From the NCBI RefSeq assembly GCF_002835665.1, contig NZ_PIZV01000050.1, positions 1-58,791 of the forward strand: a stretch of 58,791 bases of DNA, written 5' to 3'. The notes under the pieces were generated by a model. It had not been told where the DNA came from and did not search any database. It saw only the letters and a list, made by a program, of their open reading frames with translations. Shown in pieces: positions 15,868 through 24,499 of this stretch (position 1 is the first letter of the stretch; every line of letters begins with the position of its first letter). The DNA is from Chryseobacterium sp. PMSZPI. Its GTDB lineage: Bacteria; Bacteroidota; Bacteroidia; Flavobacteriales; Weeksellaceae. The position numbers were made by a program, and so were the translations under genes.

Positions 15868-18294
15868 ATGAAAAATAAATCAATCTTTTTAATCGCCGCT
15901 ACAGCTACATTGTATTTCAATAATGCTTACGCTCAGGAAACTCCGCAGGACTCTGCAAAAGTTTCGTCTATCGATCAGATTGTGATTACAGGAAATTCGA
16001 ATCCGAAGAAAAAAATAGAGTCCAGTACTGCGATTTCAACGTTTAGTGCTAAGGAAATTCAAAAGCAAAATCCCATCAGTGCTGCTGCATTGTTACAGAG
16101 GGTTCCCGGGTTTGCAGTGGAAACATCCGGAGGTGAAGTAGGGAATAACCTTTTCGCAAGAGGAATTCCTTCTGCCGGAGCTTATGAATTTGTACAGGTA
16201 CAGGAAGATGGTCTTCCTGTTTTTGAAGACGGAGCTCTTCAGTTTGCCAATGCAGATAATTTTTTCCGTGTAGATAATTCCGTAAGCCGACTGGAAGCAT
16301 TAAGGGGAGGTTCCGGATCCATTTATGCCAATAATTCTCCCGGGGGGCTTATCAATTTTATTACTAAGGAAGGCTCTAATGATTTTAAAGGAACTGCAAA
16401 ACTTGAAACCGGTACGTATGGATTGATGCGAACAGATCTTAATCTTGGAGGAGCATTAGTAAAAGATAAATTATTTTTCAATGTAGGAGGCTTTTACAGA
16501 GCAGATGACGGAATCAGAAAAACAGGTTTTAAAGCCAATAATGGTGGACAAATCAGAATGAATCTGAAATATGTCTTTGATAAAGGCTATGTTAAAGTAT
16601 ATTACAAAAAATTAGATGACAGAAATACATTCTTCCTTCCTATTCCTTTAGTCCAAAATGGAAATAAATTGAAAGGATTTGATGGTTTTGATCCTAACTA
16701 CGGAACTTACAGCTATAGAGCGATCAGTCAACTCAATATTCCACAGGCCGGAGGAGGTTTTTTTAGCAGAAATTTAGAAGATGGAATTCATCCGAAAGTT
16801 GATGTATTGGGGGCGGAGTTTAAATATGATCTGGGTGGAAATTTCAGTGTTTTAAATAAAACCCGATATACCAATATCAATATGAATTATACGGGGATTT
16901 TCCCTGCAGGAGGACCAAAAACGGCAGCTGATTTTGCTACAAAGGACATGAAAATGACCAATTATCAATATTCCTTGGTAAGTAATGGAGCTATAGTAGA
17001 TCCCGCTTATGTTCAAAAATTAGGGTTTTGGGCGATTGATAAGCAGATGAATAACTTTGTGAACGATTTACAATTCAATTATAAATTTGATAAAGGAAAT
17101 GTGACTGCCGGTTTTTATAAATCAAACTGGAAGTCCCAGCAATACTGGAACTGGAGTAATATTTTAACGACGGCCACAGACAGACCTCAATTATTAAATT
17201 TAGTAGACCCAACTTTGAGCCCGTCTGATGTGGGATATTCTAAAACATATAATGGGGTTACAGACATGACTTTCCTACAAAGAAATACACAAACTCAAGG
17301 AAGTTTAAACGATCTTTATGTAAATGTAGATTATAATGTAACTGATGCCTTGAGCCTTAATGGCGGAATCCGATATAGCCATGATTATTATAAAGGAAGT
17401 TTTGCCAATACAACTACCTCCAATTTGAATAATTCTGGTTTAACAACTGATGGTACACACAGTTTTGCTACGACTACGGCAGATGATAACATGAGTGTGC
17501 TCGGAAATAAATTTACGTACTGGAACTACGATATTGATAGGGTTTCTTTTACATTGGCTGCTAATTACAAGATTAATAGAGAGAATGCAGTTTATGCCCG
17601 CTTCTCCAATGGCTTCAGATCCCCGAATGAAGAAGCTTATTATAATTATTTCTCCAATCCAAACCCGGATAAACCTTTAAAATCTGTATCAACGAATCAA
17701 TTGGAAGTTGGGTATAAATATTACTCCAGAACATTTGATGTAGCGGTAATTCCATTCTATTCTTCACTGAAAAATCTTTCCTTTACAGATGTTTTCTCAG
17801 ATGGAAGATCTGAAAATATATTTGCCAATACAGAGAACTTTGGGGTAGAATTAGAAGGATATGCACGTTTGTTTAATAATTTAGTAGAAGTAGCTTTTAA
17901 CGGAACTATTCAAAGTCCCAAATACAAAAATCTTGAGGCCGGAAGTTTATTGGAAGGTAATACGGTAAGAAGAATGCCGAAATTTTATTTTAATATTTCT
18001 CCCGCTGTCAATATCACAAAATCGTGGAGAGCTTATGTAAGTATGAATTATTATGGAAAGCGTTTCCAGGATGAATTGAATGTGCAGACATTACCTTCTT
18101 TTACAGAATTTGGAGCCGGAATGTCTTATCAATTAGGGAAAATACGTTTTGCTGTTGATGGAACCAATATCTTTAATACCATCGGGATTACGGAAGGCGA
18201 TCCTAGAGCCGGTTCACCAACAGGAGATGGAATTATTATGGCAAGACCAATTATGGGAGCTGCTGCAAGAGCATCTATTACTTTGGATTTCTAA
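15868..18294 (+). CDS. TonB-dependent outer membrane receptor
   Basis: This is an 808-residue outer-membrane beta-barrel that imports a ligand using TonB energy. A signal peptide (MKNKSIFLIAATATLYFNNA) ends at about AYAQ. A TonB-box-like IDQIVITG (near 35) and a plug domain follow (FARGIPSAGAYEFVQVQEDG, LRGGSGSIYANNSPGGLINF). The protein ends ASITLDF, an aromatic terminal residue as barrels require. It lacks the N-terminal carboxypeptidase-like domain of SusC proteins, and no SusD gene follows. The context suggests uptake of trehalose or a related glycoside, but receptors of this shape also carry siderophores. Terminator right after. Confidence 0.92.
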   Translation: MKNKSIFLIAATATLYFNNAYAQETPQDSAKVSSIDQIVITGNSNPKKKIESSTAISTFSAKEIQKQNPISAAALLQRVPGFAVETSGGEVGNNLFARGIPSAGAYEFVQVQEDGLPVFEDGALQFANADNFFRVDNSVSRLEALRGGSGSIYANNSPGGLINFITKEGSNDFKGTAKLETGTYGLMRTDLNLGGALVKDKLFFNVGGFYRADDGIRKTGFKANNGGQIRMNLKYVFDKGYVKVYYKKLDDRNTFFLPIPLVQNGNKLKGFDGFDPNYGTYSYRAISQLNIPQAGGGFFSRNLEDGIHPKVDVLGAEFKYDLGGNFSVLNKTRYTNINMNYTGIFPAGGPKTAADFATKDMKMTNYQYSLVSNGAIVDPAYVQKLGFWAIDKQMNNFVNDLQFNYKFDKGNVTAGFYKSNWKSQQYWNWSNILTTATDRPQLLNLVDPTLSPSDVGYSKTYNGVTDMTFLQRNTQTQGSLNDLYVNVDYNVTDALSLNGGIRYSHDYYKGSFANTTTSNLNNSGLTTDGTHSFATTTADDNMSVLGNKFTYWNYDIDRVSFTLAANYKINRENAVYARFSNGFRSPNEEAYYNYFSNPNPDKPLKSVSTNQLEVGYKYYSRTFDVAVIPFYSSLKNLSFTDVFSDGRSENIFANTENFGVELEGYARLFNNLVEVAFNGTIQSPKYKNLEAGSLLEGNTVRRMPKFYFNISPAVNITKSWRAYVSMNYYGKRFQDELNVQTLPSFTEFGAGMSYQLGKIRFAVDGTNIFNTIGITEGDPRAGSPTGDGIIMARPIMGAAARASITLDF

Positions 18295-18316
18295 ACTCTA
18301 TTTCTTTATAACAACG

Positions 18317-18345
18317 AAACCGCCAGGATTTTCCTGACGGTTTTT
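18317..18345 (+). terminator. intrinsic terminator of the trehalose operon
   Basis: AAACCG-CCAGGA and TCCTG-CGGTTT pair around a short loop, followed by a T-rich tract. Confidence 0.8.
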
Positions 18346-18393
18346 ATTTTTATTTTCATAATTTGAAATTTCACAGAGACTTATATATTTTAC

Positions 18394-18528
18394 CTCCCCC
18401 AGATCCCGCAAATTTCGCAGATGATTGTGTTTAAAATAGAGTTCAGAAAAAATCTGCGTTATCAGCACAATCTGCGCGAGTATGGTTTTTCTATTATAAA
18501 ATCTGTGAAATCCGAGTAATCTGTGGGC
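18394..18528. repeat. CAGATT-type interspersed repeat (both arms)
   Basis: The left arm has CCCCCAGATC, CGCAAATTTCGCAGATG. The right arm has AATCTGCG, CAATCTGCGCGAG, AATCTGTGAAATCC and AATCTGTGGG, the complementary words. It is an imperfect long palindrome between two convergent genes. Confidence 0.6.
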
Positions 18529-18558
18529 AATAAAATACCATGCGTACTTATTCGCATT

Positions 18559-19197
18559 TTATTTCAAAAACGGATTATAGTGCTTTTCAAAACCAATTGA
18601 AGTAGGATTTCCATGACCGGAGAATACCTGTGTATCTTCATCAAGAATGAAAAGCTTTGTTTTGATACCGTCAACGAGTTGTTCATAGTTCCCTTTATAT
18701 AAATCTGTTCTTCCAATGCTACCTTCAAAAAGAACATCCCCTGAGATCATGAATTTTTGATTTTCGTTATGGTAAACGACACTTCCCGGAGAATGTCCCG
18801 GAACATGATAGATTTTGAATTTTTCGCCATCGAGCTCCAATTCATCACCTTCTTTTACATATTCAATGTCTACTTTTACGGGATCGATTTTCATTCCAAA
18901 CCTTACACCACTAGCCTGAAGCATATCTAGTACTTCCTGGTCTTCCTGATGCATATTAACAGGCACTTTAAAGGTATCAAAAGCCCATTGGAGTCCAAAC
19001 ACATGATCTATATGAGCATGGGTAAGAAGAATTTTTTGAATGTGTAAACCATTTTCTTTGATAAAACTATCAATAGCCTGTGTTTCCTGTGGGTTCATGT
19101 TTCCTGGGTCAATTAACCACGCATTTTTGTTTTCATTATAAAGGATGTATGTATTTTCGCTCGCAAAATTGAATACGAAACCTTGGATCTGAAGCAT
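18559..19197 (-). CDS. MBL-fold metal-dependent hydrolase (glyoxalase II-like)
   Basis: This is a 212-residue cytoplasmic metallo-beta-lactamase-fold enzyme. The metal motif THAHIDH (His60, His62, Asp64, His65) is intact. The third histidine is in VPGHSPGSVVYH, the bridging Asp in ISGDVLFEGSIGRTD, and the last His in FSGHGNPTSIG. SGDVLFEGSIGRTD is typical of the YcbL-like/glyoxalase II group that hydrolyses thioesters such as S-lactoylglutathione analogues. It is shorter than classical glyoxalase II because it lacks the C-terminal HAGH domain, so the exact thioester is uncertain. Divergent from the T9SS plug gene; a TATTTTTG box lies 19 bases upstream. Confidence 0.9.
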   Translation of the reverse strand: MLQIQGFVFNFASENTYILYNENKNAWLIDPGNMNPQETQAIDSFIKENGLHIQKILLTHAHIDHVFGLQWAFDTFKVPVNMHQEDQEVLDMLQASGVRFGMKIDPVKVDIEYVKEGDELELDGEKFKIYHVPGHSPGSVVYHNENQKFMISGDVLFEGSIGRTDLYKGNYEQLVDGIKTKLFILDEDTQVFSGHGNPTSIGFEKHYNPFLK

Positions 19198-19216
19198 AAC
19201 TGAATATTTTATGAGT

Positions 19217-19224
19217 CAAAAATA
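19217..19224 (-). promoter_or_regulatory. -7 box TATTTTTG for the MBL hydrolase gene
   Basis: Matches TAnnTTTG on the minus strand, 19 bases before the start codon at 19197. Confidence 0.5.
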
Positions 19225-19255
19225 CGATATTATTAAGAAAATGCCGATTTTTCGC

Positions 19256-19263
19256 TATCTTCG
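19256..19263 (+). promoter_or_regulatory. -7-like box TATCTTCG before the T9SS plug gene
   Basis: One mismatch from consensus and only 5 bases before the ATG at 19269. If it is used, the transcript would start at or next to the start codon. Confidence 0.4.
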
Positions 19264-19268
19264 TCATA

Positions 19269-20492
19269 ATGAAAACTTTGCGAATACTACTGCTTTCTTT
19301 GGGAGGACTGGTTTATGGACAAAATATCCAGAGTATCCAGCTGTTTAACCCACAGACAAACGATGAAACTCCTGTGATTAAATTCGGTGAACAATTGGTT
19401 TTGAGCTTCGATGATCTTACCAATGCCAGTGAAATTTATCGCTATACCATTAAACATTACGATAGAAATTGGAATGATGATAATTTGTTTTATACGGAAT
19501 TTGCCAATGGAAGTATGAATGGCCTTTTGGATAAGTTTCAATATTCTTTCAACACATTACAAGCATATACTCATTATAAACTGACTTTTCCCAATGATAA
19601 AATCCAACCGAAAGTTTCGGGAAATTTTGAATTGATTGTTTATAAAGATTCTGCAGATAAACCTCTTTTTAAAAGGAGATTTTATATGGTGGAAGATGGG
19701 GCTTCTTTAGCGCTTAATGTTTCCAGAACAGCAGATGCAAGAAATCCTGATGTGAATCAAAGGGTTGAAGTAAAGGCTGTATCGAAAGCAGGAGATTTGT
19801 CTACGAATGTCAATTCCATTAGTTTGAATGTGATGCAGAATAATAACCCCAATATGGTTATTTCTAATTTGAAACCAAGCACAACTTTAGGAAATCAATT
19901 ACTTTTCCAACAAATGAATCTTGTTTTTCCCGGAAATAACGAATTTTATTATTTTGACAATAAAAATATGAATATCGCCGCAGATATGGTGAGCGGAGTA
20001 GAAGTGAAGGATGGAGTGAATCAGACGTATTTGCATCCTGTATGGGCATTTCCTCTAAATTATCAATACCAGCCTGATGTAAATGGAGCGTGGTATTATA
20101 GAAGAAACGACTTGGGAAGAGAAAGAGATGCCGAAAGAGAAGCGGACTACTCATGGGTATATTTTTATCTGGACTCAGATCCTGTAGATAATAAAGAAAT
20201 TTATATTTTGGGAGGATTCAATGGTTTTATGCCCAACAAAGAAAATCAAATGCAGTACGATGCAGCCAGTAAACGATATATTGCAAAAATATTCTTAAAA
20301 CAAGGTTTTTATAACTATATCCTGGCCACCAAAGAAGGAAATGGACCTTTGAACTTTGGTGAAATAAATGGAAATTTCTGGCAGGCAGAAAATCTATATC
20401 AGGCATTCTTATATTATGCTCCTTTTGGAAGAAATTATGATGGGTTGATGGGATATGGAGAATTTAGAACTCCTATAGGAAATAAACGATAG
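19269..20492 (+). CDS. type IX secretion system plug protein (former DUF5103)
   Basis: This is a 407-residue exported protein with a signal peptide (MKTLRILLLSLGGLVYG, then Q). The N-terminal domain has the hallmarks of the family once called DUF5103. These are IQSIQLFNPQTNDETPVIK, an IKHYDRNWNDDNLFYTEF segment, a YSFNTLQAYTHYKLTFPND segment and SGNFELIVYKD. In Flavobacterium johnsoniae, Plug closes the idle SprA translocon of the T9SS; I recall that Pfam now names this family accordingly. Position fits: the next gene on the strand encodes a T9SS cargo, and two more cargo genes lie in the window. Ends with an intrinsic terminator. Confidence 0.85.
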   Translation: MKTLRILLLSLGGLVYGQNIQSIQLFNPQTNDETPVIKFGEQLVLSFDDLTNASEIYRYTIKHYDRNWNDDNLFYTEFANGSMNGLLDKFQYSFNTLQAYTHYKLTFPNDKIQPKVSGNFELIVYKDSADKPLFKRRFYMVEDGASLALNVSRTADARNPDVNQRVEVKAVSKAGDLSTNVNSISLNVMQNNNPNMVISNLKPSTTLGNQLLFQQMNLVFPGNNEFYYFDNKNMNIAADMVSGVEVKDGVNQTYLHPVWAFPLNYQYQPDVNGAWYYRRNDLGRERDAEREADYSWVYFYLDSDPVDNKEIYILGGFNGFMPNKENQMQYDAASKRYIAKIFLKQGFYNYILATKEGNGPLNFGEINGNFWQAENLYQAFLYYAPFGRNYDGLMGYGEFRTPIGNKR

Positions 20493-20556
20493 GGAATTTA
20501 TTACATTAAAAATTATATTTAAGTTATAAAATTACTTTAAAGTATATAATTGCTAG

Positions 20557-20594
20557 AATGTGGCTATTTCTTTTGAGATAGTCACATTTTTTTA
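20557..20594 (+). terminator. intrinsic terminator after the plug gene
   Basis: AATGTGGCTAT and ATAGTCACATT pair, with one wobble, around TTCTTTTGAG, followed by a run of seven T. Confidence 0.7.
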
Positions 20595-20830
20595 TAAATA
20601 TCGATGAATACTATGTTCGGTGAATATTGATGTGATTTTTAGGGATAAATATAATATGCTTAACATAATTAAAAAAATAAATCACAAAATATTGATTAAG
20701 ATTAAAAATATTAATTAAAATGATTTTTAATGATAAAATTATATTTAAATAATTTTCTTTCTTTTAAAATTATAATTGTGTTTTGTTAATTGATTTATAT
20801 TATCTATTGAATTTTATTCATGTATTTTGA

Positions 20831-20859
20831 TTGTTTATTGTGAAAAGTTTATAAATTCG
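20831..20859 (+). promoter_or_regulatory. candidate promoter of the M4 protease gene
   Basis: TTG at 20831-20833, an 18-base spacer, and TAAATTCG at 20852-20859 (one mismatch from TAnnTTTG), 25 bases before the ATG. Confidence 0.4.
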
Positions 20860-20884
20860 TTTCCACAACAAAACAAATATTATT

Positions 20885-22843
20885 ATGAACACCAAATTTA
20901 TTTTAGTAGCAAGCGTTGCAGCCTGCTCTTTTGTTTTTGGACAAAACACACCATCAAAACTAGTTCCCGGTAAAAACGGATTACACGCTGAATTTATGAG
21001 ATTTGATAAAGACAAACCTGCTTTTGAAGGAAGCCCGGTTTTGTTTGATGAAAATTCTCAGAGACTTGCTCCCGGACAATCTCGTAAACTGGGACAAGAA
21101 AAAGATAAGCTGGGTTTTGAAACACACCGTTTCCAGCAATTAGTAGATGGTATTCCTGTAGAATATGGAATGATGGCCGTTCAGACTAAGAACGGAAAAA
21201 TTGTAGGAGAATCAGGAAAATGGGTTTTAAAATTGCCTAATAAAGGGATGGAGAAAAAAGCCAACCTTTCTGAAGATATAGCATTGCAAAGTGCTTTATC
21301 ATTTGTAGAAGCAGAATCATACAAATGGCAGAATAGAGAAGAAGAAGACTTTATTAAAAAAGAATCTAATGATGCTAATGCGAGCTTTAAGCCGAAAGGG
21401 GAATTAGTATATTATTCTGATCCTGCCGATGAAAAAATAAATGATTTAAAACTAGCTTATAAATTTGATATTTATGCTGAAAAACCATTAAGCAGACAAT
21501 ATGTATTTGTAGATGCTAAAAATGGGACAGTCTTAGGAGTAGATGCTATTATTCATGAAGTAAATGCTCCGGGTACTGCGGTAACAGGATATAGCGGAAA
21601 TCGAAATATTGTAGCGGATTCGTATAACGGAAGCTATAGATTGAGAGAAACAGGAAGAAATGCAGGAACAGCTGTAGAAACGTATAACCTGCAAAAAGGA
21701 ACTAATTATTCAGCTGCTGTAGATTTCACTGATACGGATAACGTATGGAATAATGTGAATACCAATAAAGATCAATACGCTACTGATGCCCATTGGGGAG
21801 CAGAAATGACAGTAGATTATTATTATACAAAATTTGGAAGAAAAAGTATTGATAACAATAATTTTGCTATTAAATCTTACGTACATTATTCAACAAATTA
21901 TTTTAATGCTTTTTGGGATGGTTCCAGAATGACTTATGGGGATGGAAGTTCTACAACAAACGGTGGTAAGCCTTTAACTGCTATTGATGTTTGTGGACAC
22001 GAAATTACCCATGGAATGACATCGAAAACAGCAAATCTGGCTTATCAAAGAGAATCAGGAGCATTAAATGAAGGATTCTCTGATATTTTTGGAAATACGA
22101 TCGAACGTTGGGCTAGACCTACCCAGGCAAGCTGGACATTAGGAGAAGATTTTAATTATGTCATCAGAGATATGTCAAATCCTAATGCTTATAGCCAACC
22201 GGATACTTATTTGGGAAAATATTGGAAAGCTACCACTACAACAGGTTGTGCTTCTCCGAGCCAGGCTAATGATTATTGCGGAGTACATACCAACTCGGGA
22301 GTTCTTAACTTTTGGTACTACTTATTGGTAACCGGAGGTTCAGGAACGAATGATAATGGTTTTGCTTATAACGTATCCGGAATCGGATTAGATAAGGCAG
22401 GTGCGGTTGCTTATAGAACATTGACAACCTATCTGACTTCTTCATCTACCTATGCTAGCGCAAGAACATATTCTATTCAGGCAGCAACGGATTTATATGG
22501 ATCCGGTAGTAACGAAGTTACTCAGGTTATCAATGCATGGAATGCTGTAGGTGTTGGGGGAGGAACATCAGCTGCAGGAAAAACAGCATTAGCAGCAGAT
22601 ACTCCACTTTATACAATAAGTCCAAATCCGGCAACAGACAAATTTACCATTTCATTTGAAGGAAAATCAGGAAAAGGAGTGGTTGAATTGGTAAGCTTAA
22701 CAGGAAAACGTGAAGTTTCAGAAAGGATTACTATCACAGACGGAACTAATAAAGTAGATATTCAACTTCCGACTAATATGCTTCCGGGAGTGTATGTGGT
22801 GACGGTTAATGGTCAAAAAGCCGGAAACCTGATTAAAAAATAG
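20885..22843 (+). CDS. secreted M4 (thermolysin-like) metallopeptidase, T9SS cargo
   Basis: This is an extracellular neutral protease of 652 residues. The signal peptide ends near FVFGQ (residue 20). An FTP/PepSY propeptide (about 40-205) acts as inhibitor and chaperone. The catalytic domain has the zinc site HEITH (His372, Glu373, His376) with the third ligand Glu396 in GALNEGFSD. The catalytic histidine lies in CGVHTNSGVLNFWYY. The C-terminal 75 residues form a T9SS type A sorting domain (LYTISPNPATDKF, ending VNGQKAGNLIKK). It is cleaved there and released or attached at the cell surface. It lies directly after the T9SS plug gene. A perfect hairpin terminator follows. Confidence 0.96.
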   Translation: MNTKFILVASVAACSFVFGQNTPSKLVPGKNGLHAEFMRFDKDKPAFEGSPVLFDENSQRLAPGQSRKLGQEKDKLGFETHRFQQLVDGIPVEYGMMAVQTKNGKIVGESGKWVLKLPNKGMEKKANLSEDIALQSALSFVEAESYKWQNREEEDFIKKESNDANASFKPKGELVYYSDPADEKINDLKLAYKFDIYAEKPLSRQYVFVDAKNGTVLGVDAIIHEVNAPGTAVTGYSGNRNIVADSYNGSYRLRETGRNAGTAVETYNLQKGTNYSAAVDFTDTDNVWNNVNTNKDQYATDAHWGAEMTVDYYYTKFGRKSIDNNNFAIKSYVHYSTNYFNAFWDGSRMTYGDGSSTTNGGKPLTAIDVCGHEITHGMTSKTANLAYQRESGALNEGFSDIFGNTIERWARPTQASWTLGEDFNYVIRDMSNPNAYSQPDTYLGKYWKATTTTGCASPSQANDYCGVHTNSGVLNFWYYLLVTGGSGTNDNGFAYNVSGIGLDKAGAVAYRTLTTYLTSSSTYASARTYSIQAATDLYGSGSNEVTQVINAWNAVGVGGGTSAAGKTALAADTPLYTISPNPATDKFTISFEGKSGKGVVELVSLTGKREVSERITITDGTNKVDIQLPTNMLPGVYVVTVNGQKAGNLIKK

Positions 22844-22875
22844 ACACAATCACTACATTATAAATATATTCATGA

Positions 22876-22906
22876 AAAATGCCACAAGATTTTCTTGTGG
22901 CATTTT
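22876..22906. terminator. bidirectional terminator between M4 protease and hemH
   Basis: A perfect 14-bp stem AAAATGCCACAAGA / TCTTGTGGCATTTT with a TTT loop serves both convergent genes. Confidence 0.85.
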
Positions 22907-22921
22907 ATGTATTAATAATGA

Positions 22922-23950
22922 TTATACTAAGTAGAAATCATTCAATTTCTCTTCACAAAGTATTTTAACCACTTCTATCCAACGGTCTTCATCATTTAAG
23001 CAAGGAATATAGTGGAAACTTTCACCACCACCATGCATAAACTGTTCTTTACCTTCTACAGAAATCTCTTCTAAAGTTTCAAGGCAGTCTGAAACAAAAG
23101 CAGGACAAACAATAGCTAAGTTTTTAACACCTTTTTTAGATATTGTTTCTAATGTTTCATCCGTATAAGGTTCAATCCATTTGTCTTTTCCTAATCTTGA
23201 CTGAAAAGAAACTATAGTTTTTTCTTTAGGCAAATTCAGCTTTTCAATGACAAGTTGTGTTGTTTTATAACATTGGTGACGATAACAGAACTGGTGACTT
23301 GGGTTCTCATCTCTGGAACAGCAATCGTTAAGGTTACAGGTCTTGGTTGGATCCGTTTTGTAAATATGCCTTTCCGGAACACCATGATACGAAAATTGAA
23401 GAGCATCAAAATGTTCAGGAAGTTTTTCCCTGATACTTTCTGCCAGACAATTGATATAAATATCTCTATTGTAGAAGGGCTGTATATAGTTGATTTTTAC
23501 TTTTGGAAATTTCTTTTTTCTTACCTCTTCTGCCTTTTCGATGACTGTTTCCGTCGTACTCATTGCATATTGAGGATATAAAGGAAAAAGAACGATCTCT
23601 GAAATACCCTGATCTACTAATTTTTGGATACCGGTTTCAATACTTGGTTCTGCATATCTCATTCCGATTTCTACCGGAACGTCAACCAGTTTTTGAAGTT
23701 TTTTCTGAATTTTTTCCGTAATGACAATTAACGGTGAACCTTCGTCCGTCCATACTGTTTTATAAGCTTCAGCAGATTTGGCGGGTCTTGTTTTTAAAAT
23801 GATTCCCTGAACGAGAAGTGCACGAAAAATCCAACGATAATCAATTACCCTTTCGTCCATCAAAAATTCGTCAAGATATTCTTTTACATCATTTACAGCC
23901 GTAGACCTTGGTGACCCAAGATTCACTAGTAAAATTCCTTTTTTATCCAA
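22922..23950 (-). CDS. hemH: ferrochelatase
   Basis: Ferrochelatase inserts Fe2+ into protoporphyrin IX, the last step of protoporphyrin-dependent haem synthesis. It has 342 residues. It starts KGILLVNLGSPRS, the usual N-terminal motif. The active-site segment LQFSYHGVPERHIYKTDP carries the catalytic His of the SYHGxP signature. The C-terminal VCPAFVSDCLETLEEI block, with the glutamate that helps metal entry, is intact. A cluster of cysteines in the middle (CNLNDCCSRDENPSHQFC) resembles segments seen in other ferrochelatases of this phylum. Third gene of the nfu-type / FMN reductase / hemH operon (15-base gap). Confidence 0.95.
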   Translation of the reverse strand: MDKKGILLVNLGSPRSTAVNDVKEYLDEFLMDERVIDYRWIFRALLVQGIILKTRPAKSAEAYKTVWTDEGSPLIVITEKIQKKLQKLVDVPVEIGMRYAEPSIETGIQKLVDQGISEIVLFPLYPQYAMSTTETVIEKAEEVRKKKFPKVKINYIQPFYNRDIYINCLAESIREKLPEHFDALQFSYHGVPERHIYKTDPTKTCNLNDCCSRDENPSHQFCYRHQCYKTTQLVIEKLNLPKEKTIVSFQSRLGKDKWIEPYTDETLETISKKGVKNLAIVCPAFVSDCLETLEEISVEGKEQFMHGGGESFHYIPCLNDEDRWIEVVKILCEEKLNDFYLV

Positions 23951-23965
23951 TATGTTTATTTTTAA

Positions 23966-24490
23966 TTATGAAACAGACTTTTCAAAATCTGTTACCAATT
24001 CTAATACTTTAGCAAAGGTATTGTTTTCAATTGAGCCATCAGGCTCCACTTTACCCTTTATCCCTTTTATTAAAAGCTGATGTTTATCATTTATTACTGC
24101 TCCAAGTGTTGTTAAAAGCAATGCCAACTCTTTATGTCCCTTCTCTCCACTGGCAGAACCTGTAATGAATGCAACAGGTTTATCTGTAAAAACATTTGTA
24201 GAAACACACCATTCCAGTAAATTCTTTAATCTGCTTGGAATGCTGAAGATATATTCCGGTGTAGAGAATATGACTCCGTCCGAATGGGCAATGTCTTCTC
24301 TGATCTTCATTATTTCTTCAGGTGTATCCACATCAGTTAATGAAGTGTCAAAATGAGGAAGAGTAGAAAGATCATCGTACATCTGGAAATGAATGTTGGT
24401 TTTTTTTTCCAACACCTGTTCCATTAGCTTTTGATTGCTGGAATTCTTTGTAGCACTTCCAATGATAACCAAAATTTTGGGAGCAGTCAT
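23966..24490 (-). CDS. NADPH-dependent FMN reductase family flavoprotein
   Basis: This is a 174-residue flavodoxin-like fold protein. The phosphate-binding loop VIIGSATKNSSNQKLMEQ is at residues 8-25, and the flavin-contact segment TPEYIFSIPSRLKNLLEWC is at about 77-95, the PEY-x-S-PxxLKN pattern of this family. It probably transfers electrons from NAD(P)H to FMN, quinones or azo compounds; the natural substrate cannot be told from sequence. It sits between an Fe-S scaffold gene (9-base gap) and hemH (15-base gap). A role in supplying reducing power for ferric iron reduction or Fe-S assembly is therefore plausible, but unproven. Confidence 0.88.
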   Translation of the reverse strand: MTAPKILVIIGSATKNSSNQKLMEQVLEKKTNIHFQMYDDLSTLPHFDTSLTDVDTPEEIMKIREDIAHSDGVIFSTPEYIFSIPSRLKNLLEWCVSTNVFTDKPVAFITGSASGEKGHKELALLLTTLGAVINDKHQLLIKGIKGKVEPDGSIENNTFAKVLELVTDFEKSVS

Positions 24491-24499
24491 AAGATTCTA

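Larger units (their letters stand above)
20493..20884. other. AT-rich gap between the plug gene and the M4 protease gene
   Basis: These 392 bases hold the terminator of the upstream gene (20557-20594) and then a very AT-rich stretch with no open reading frame. The promoter of the M4 protease gene lies near the right end. Nothing else recognised. Confidence 0.5.
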
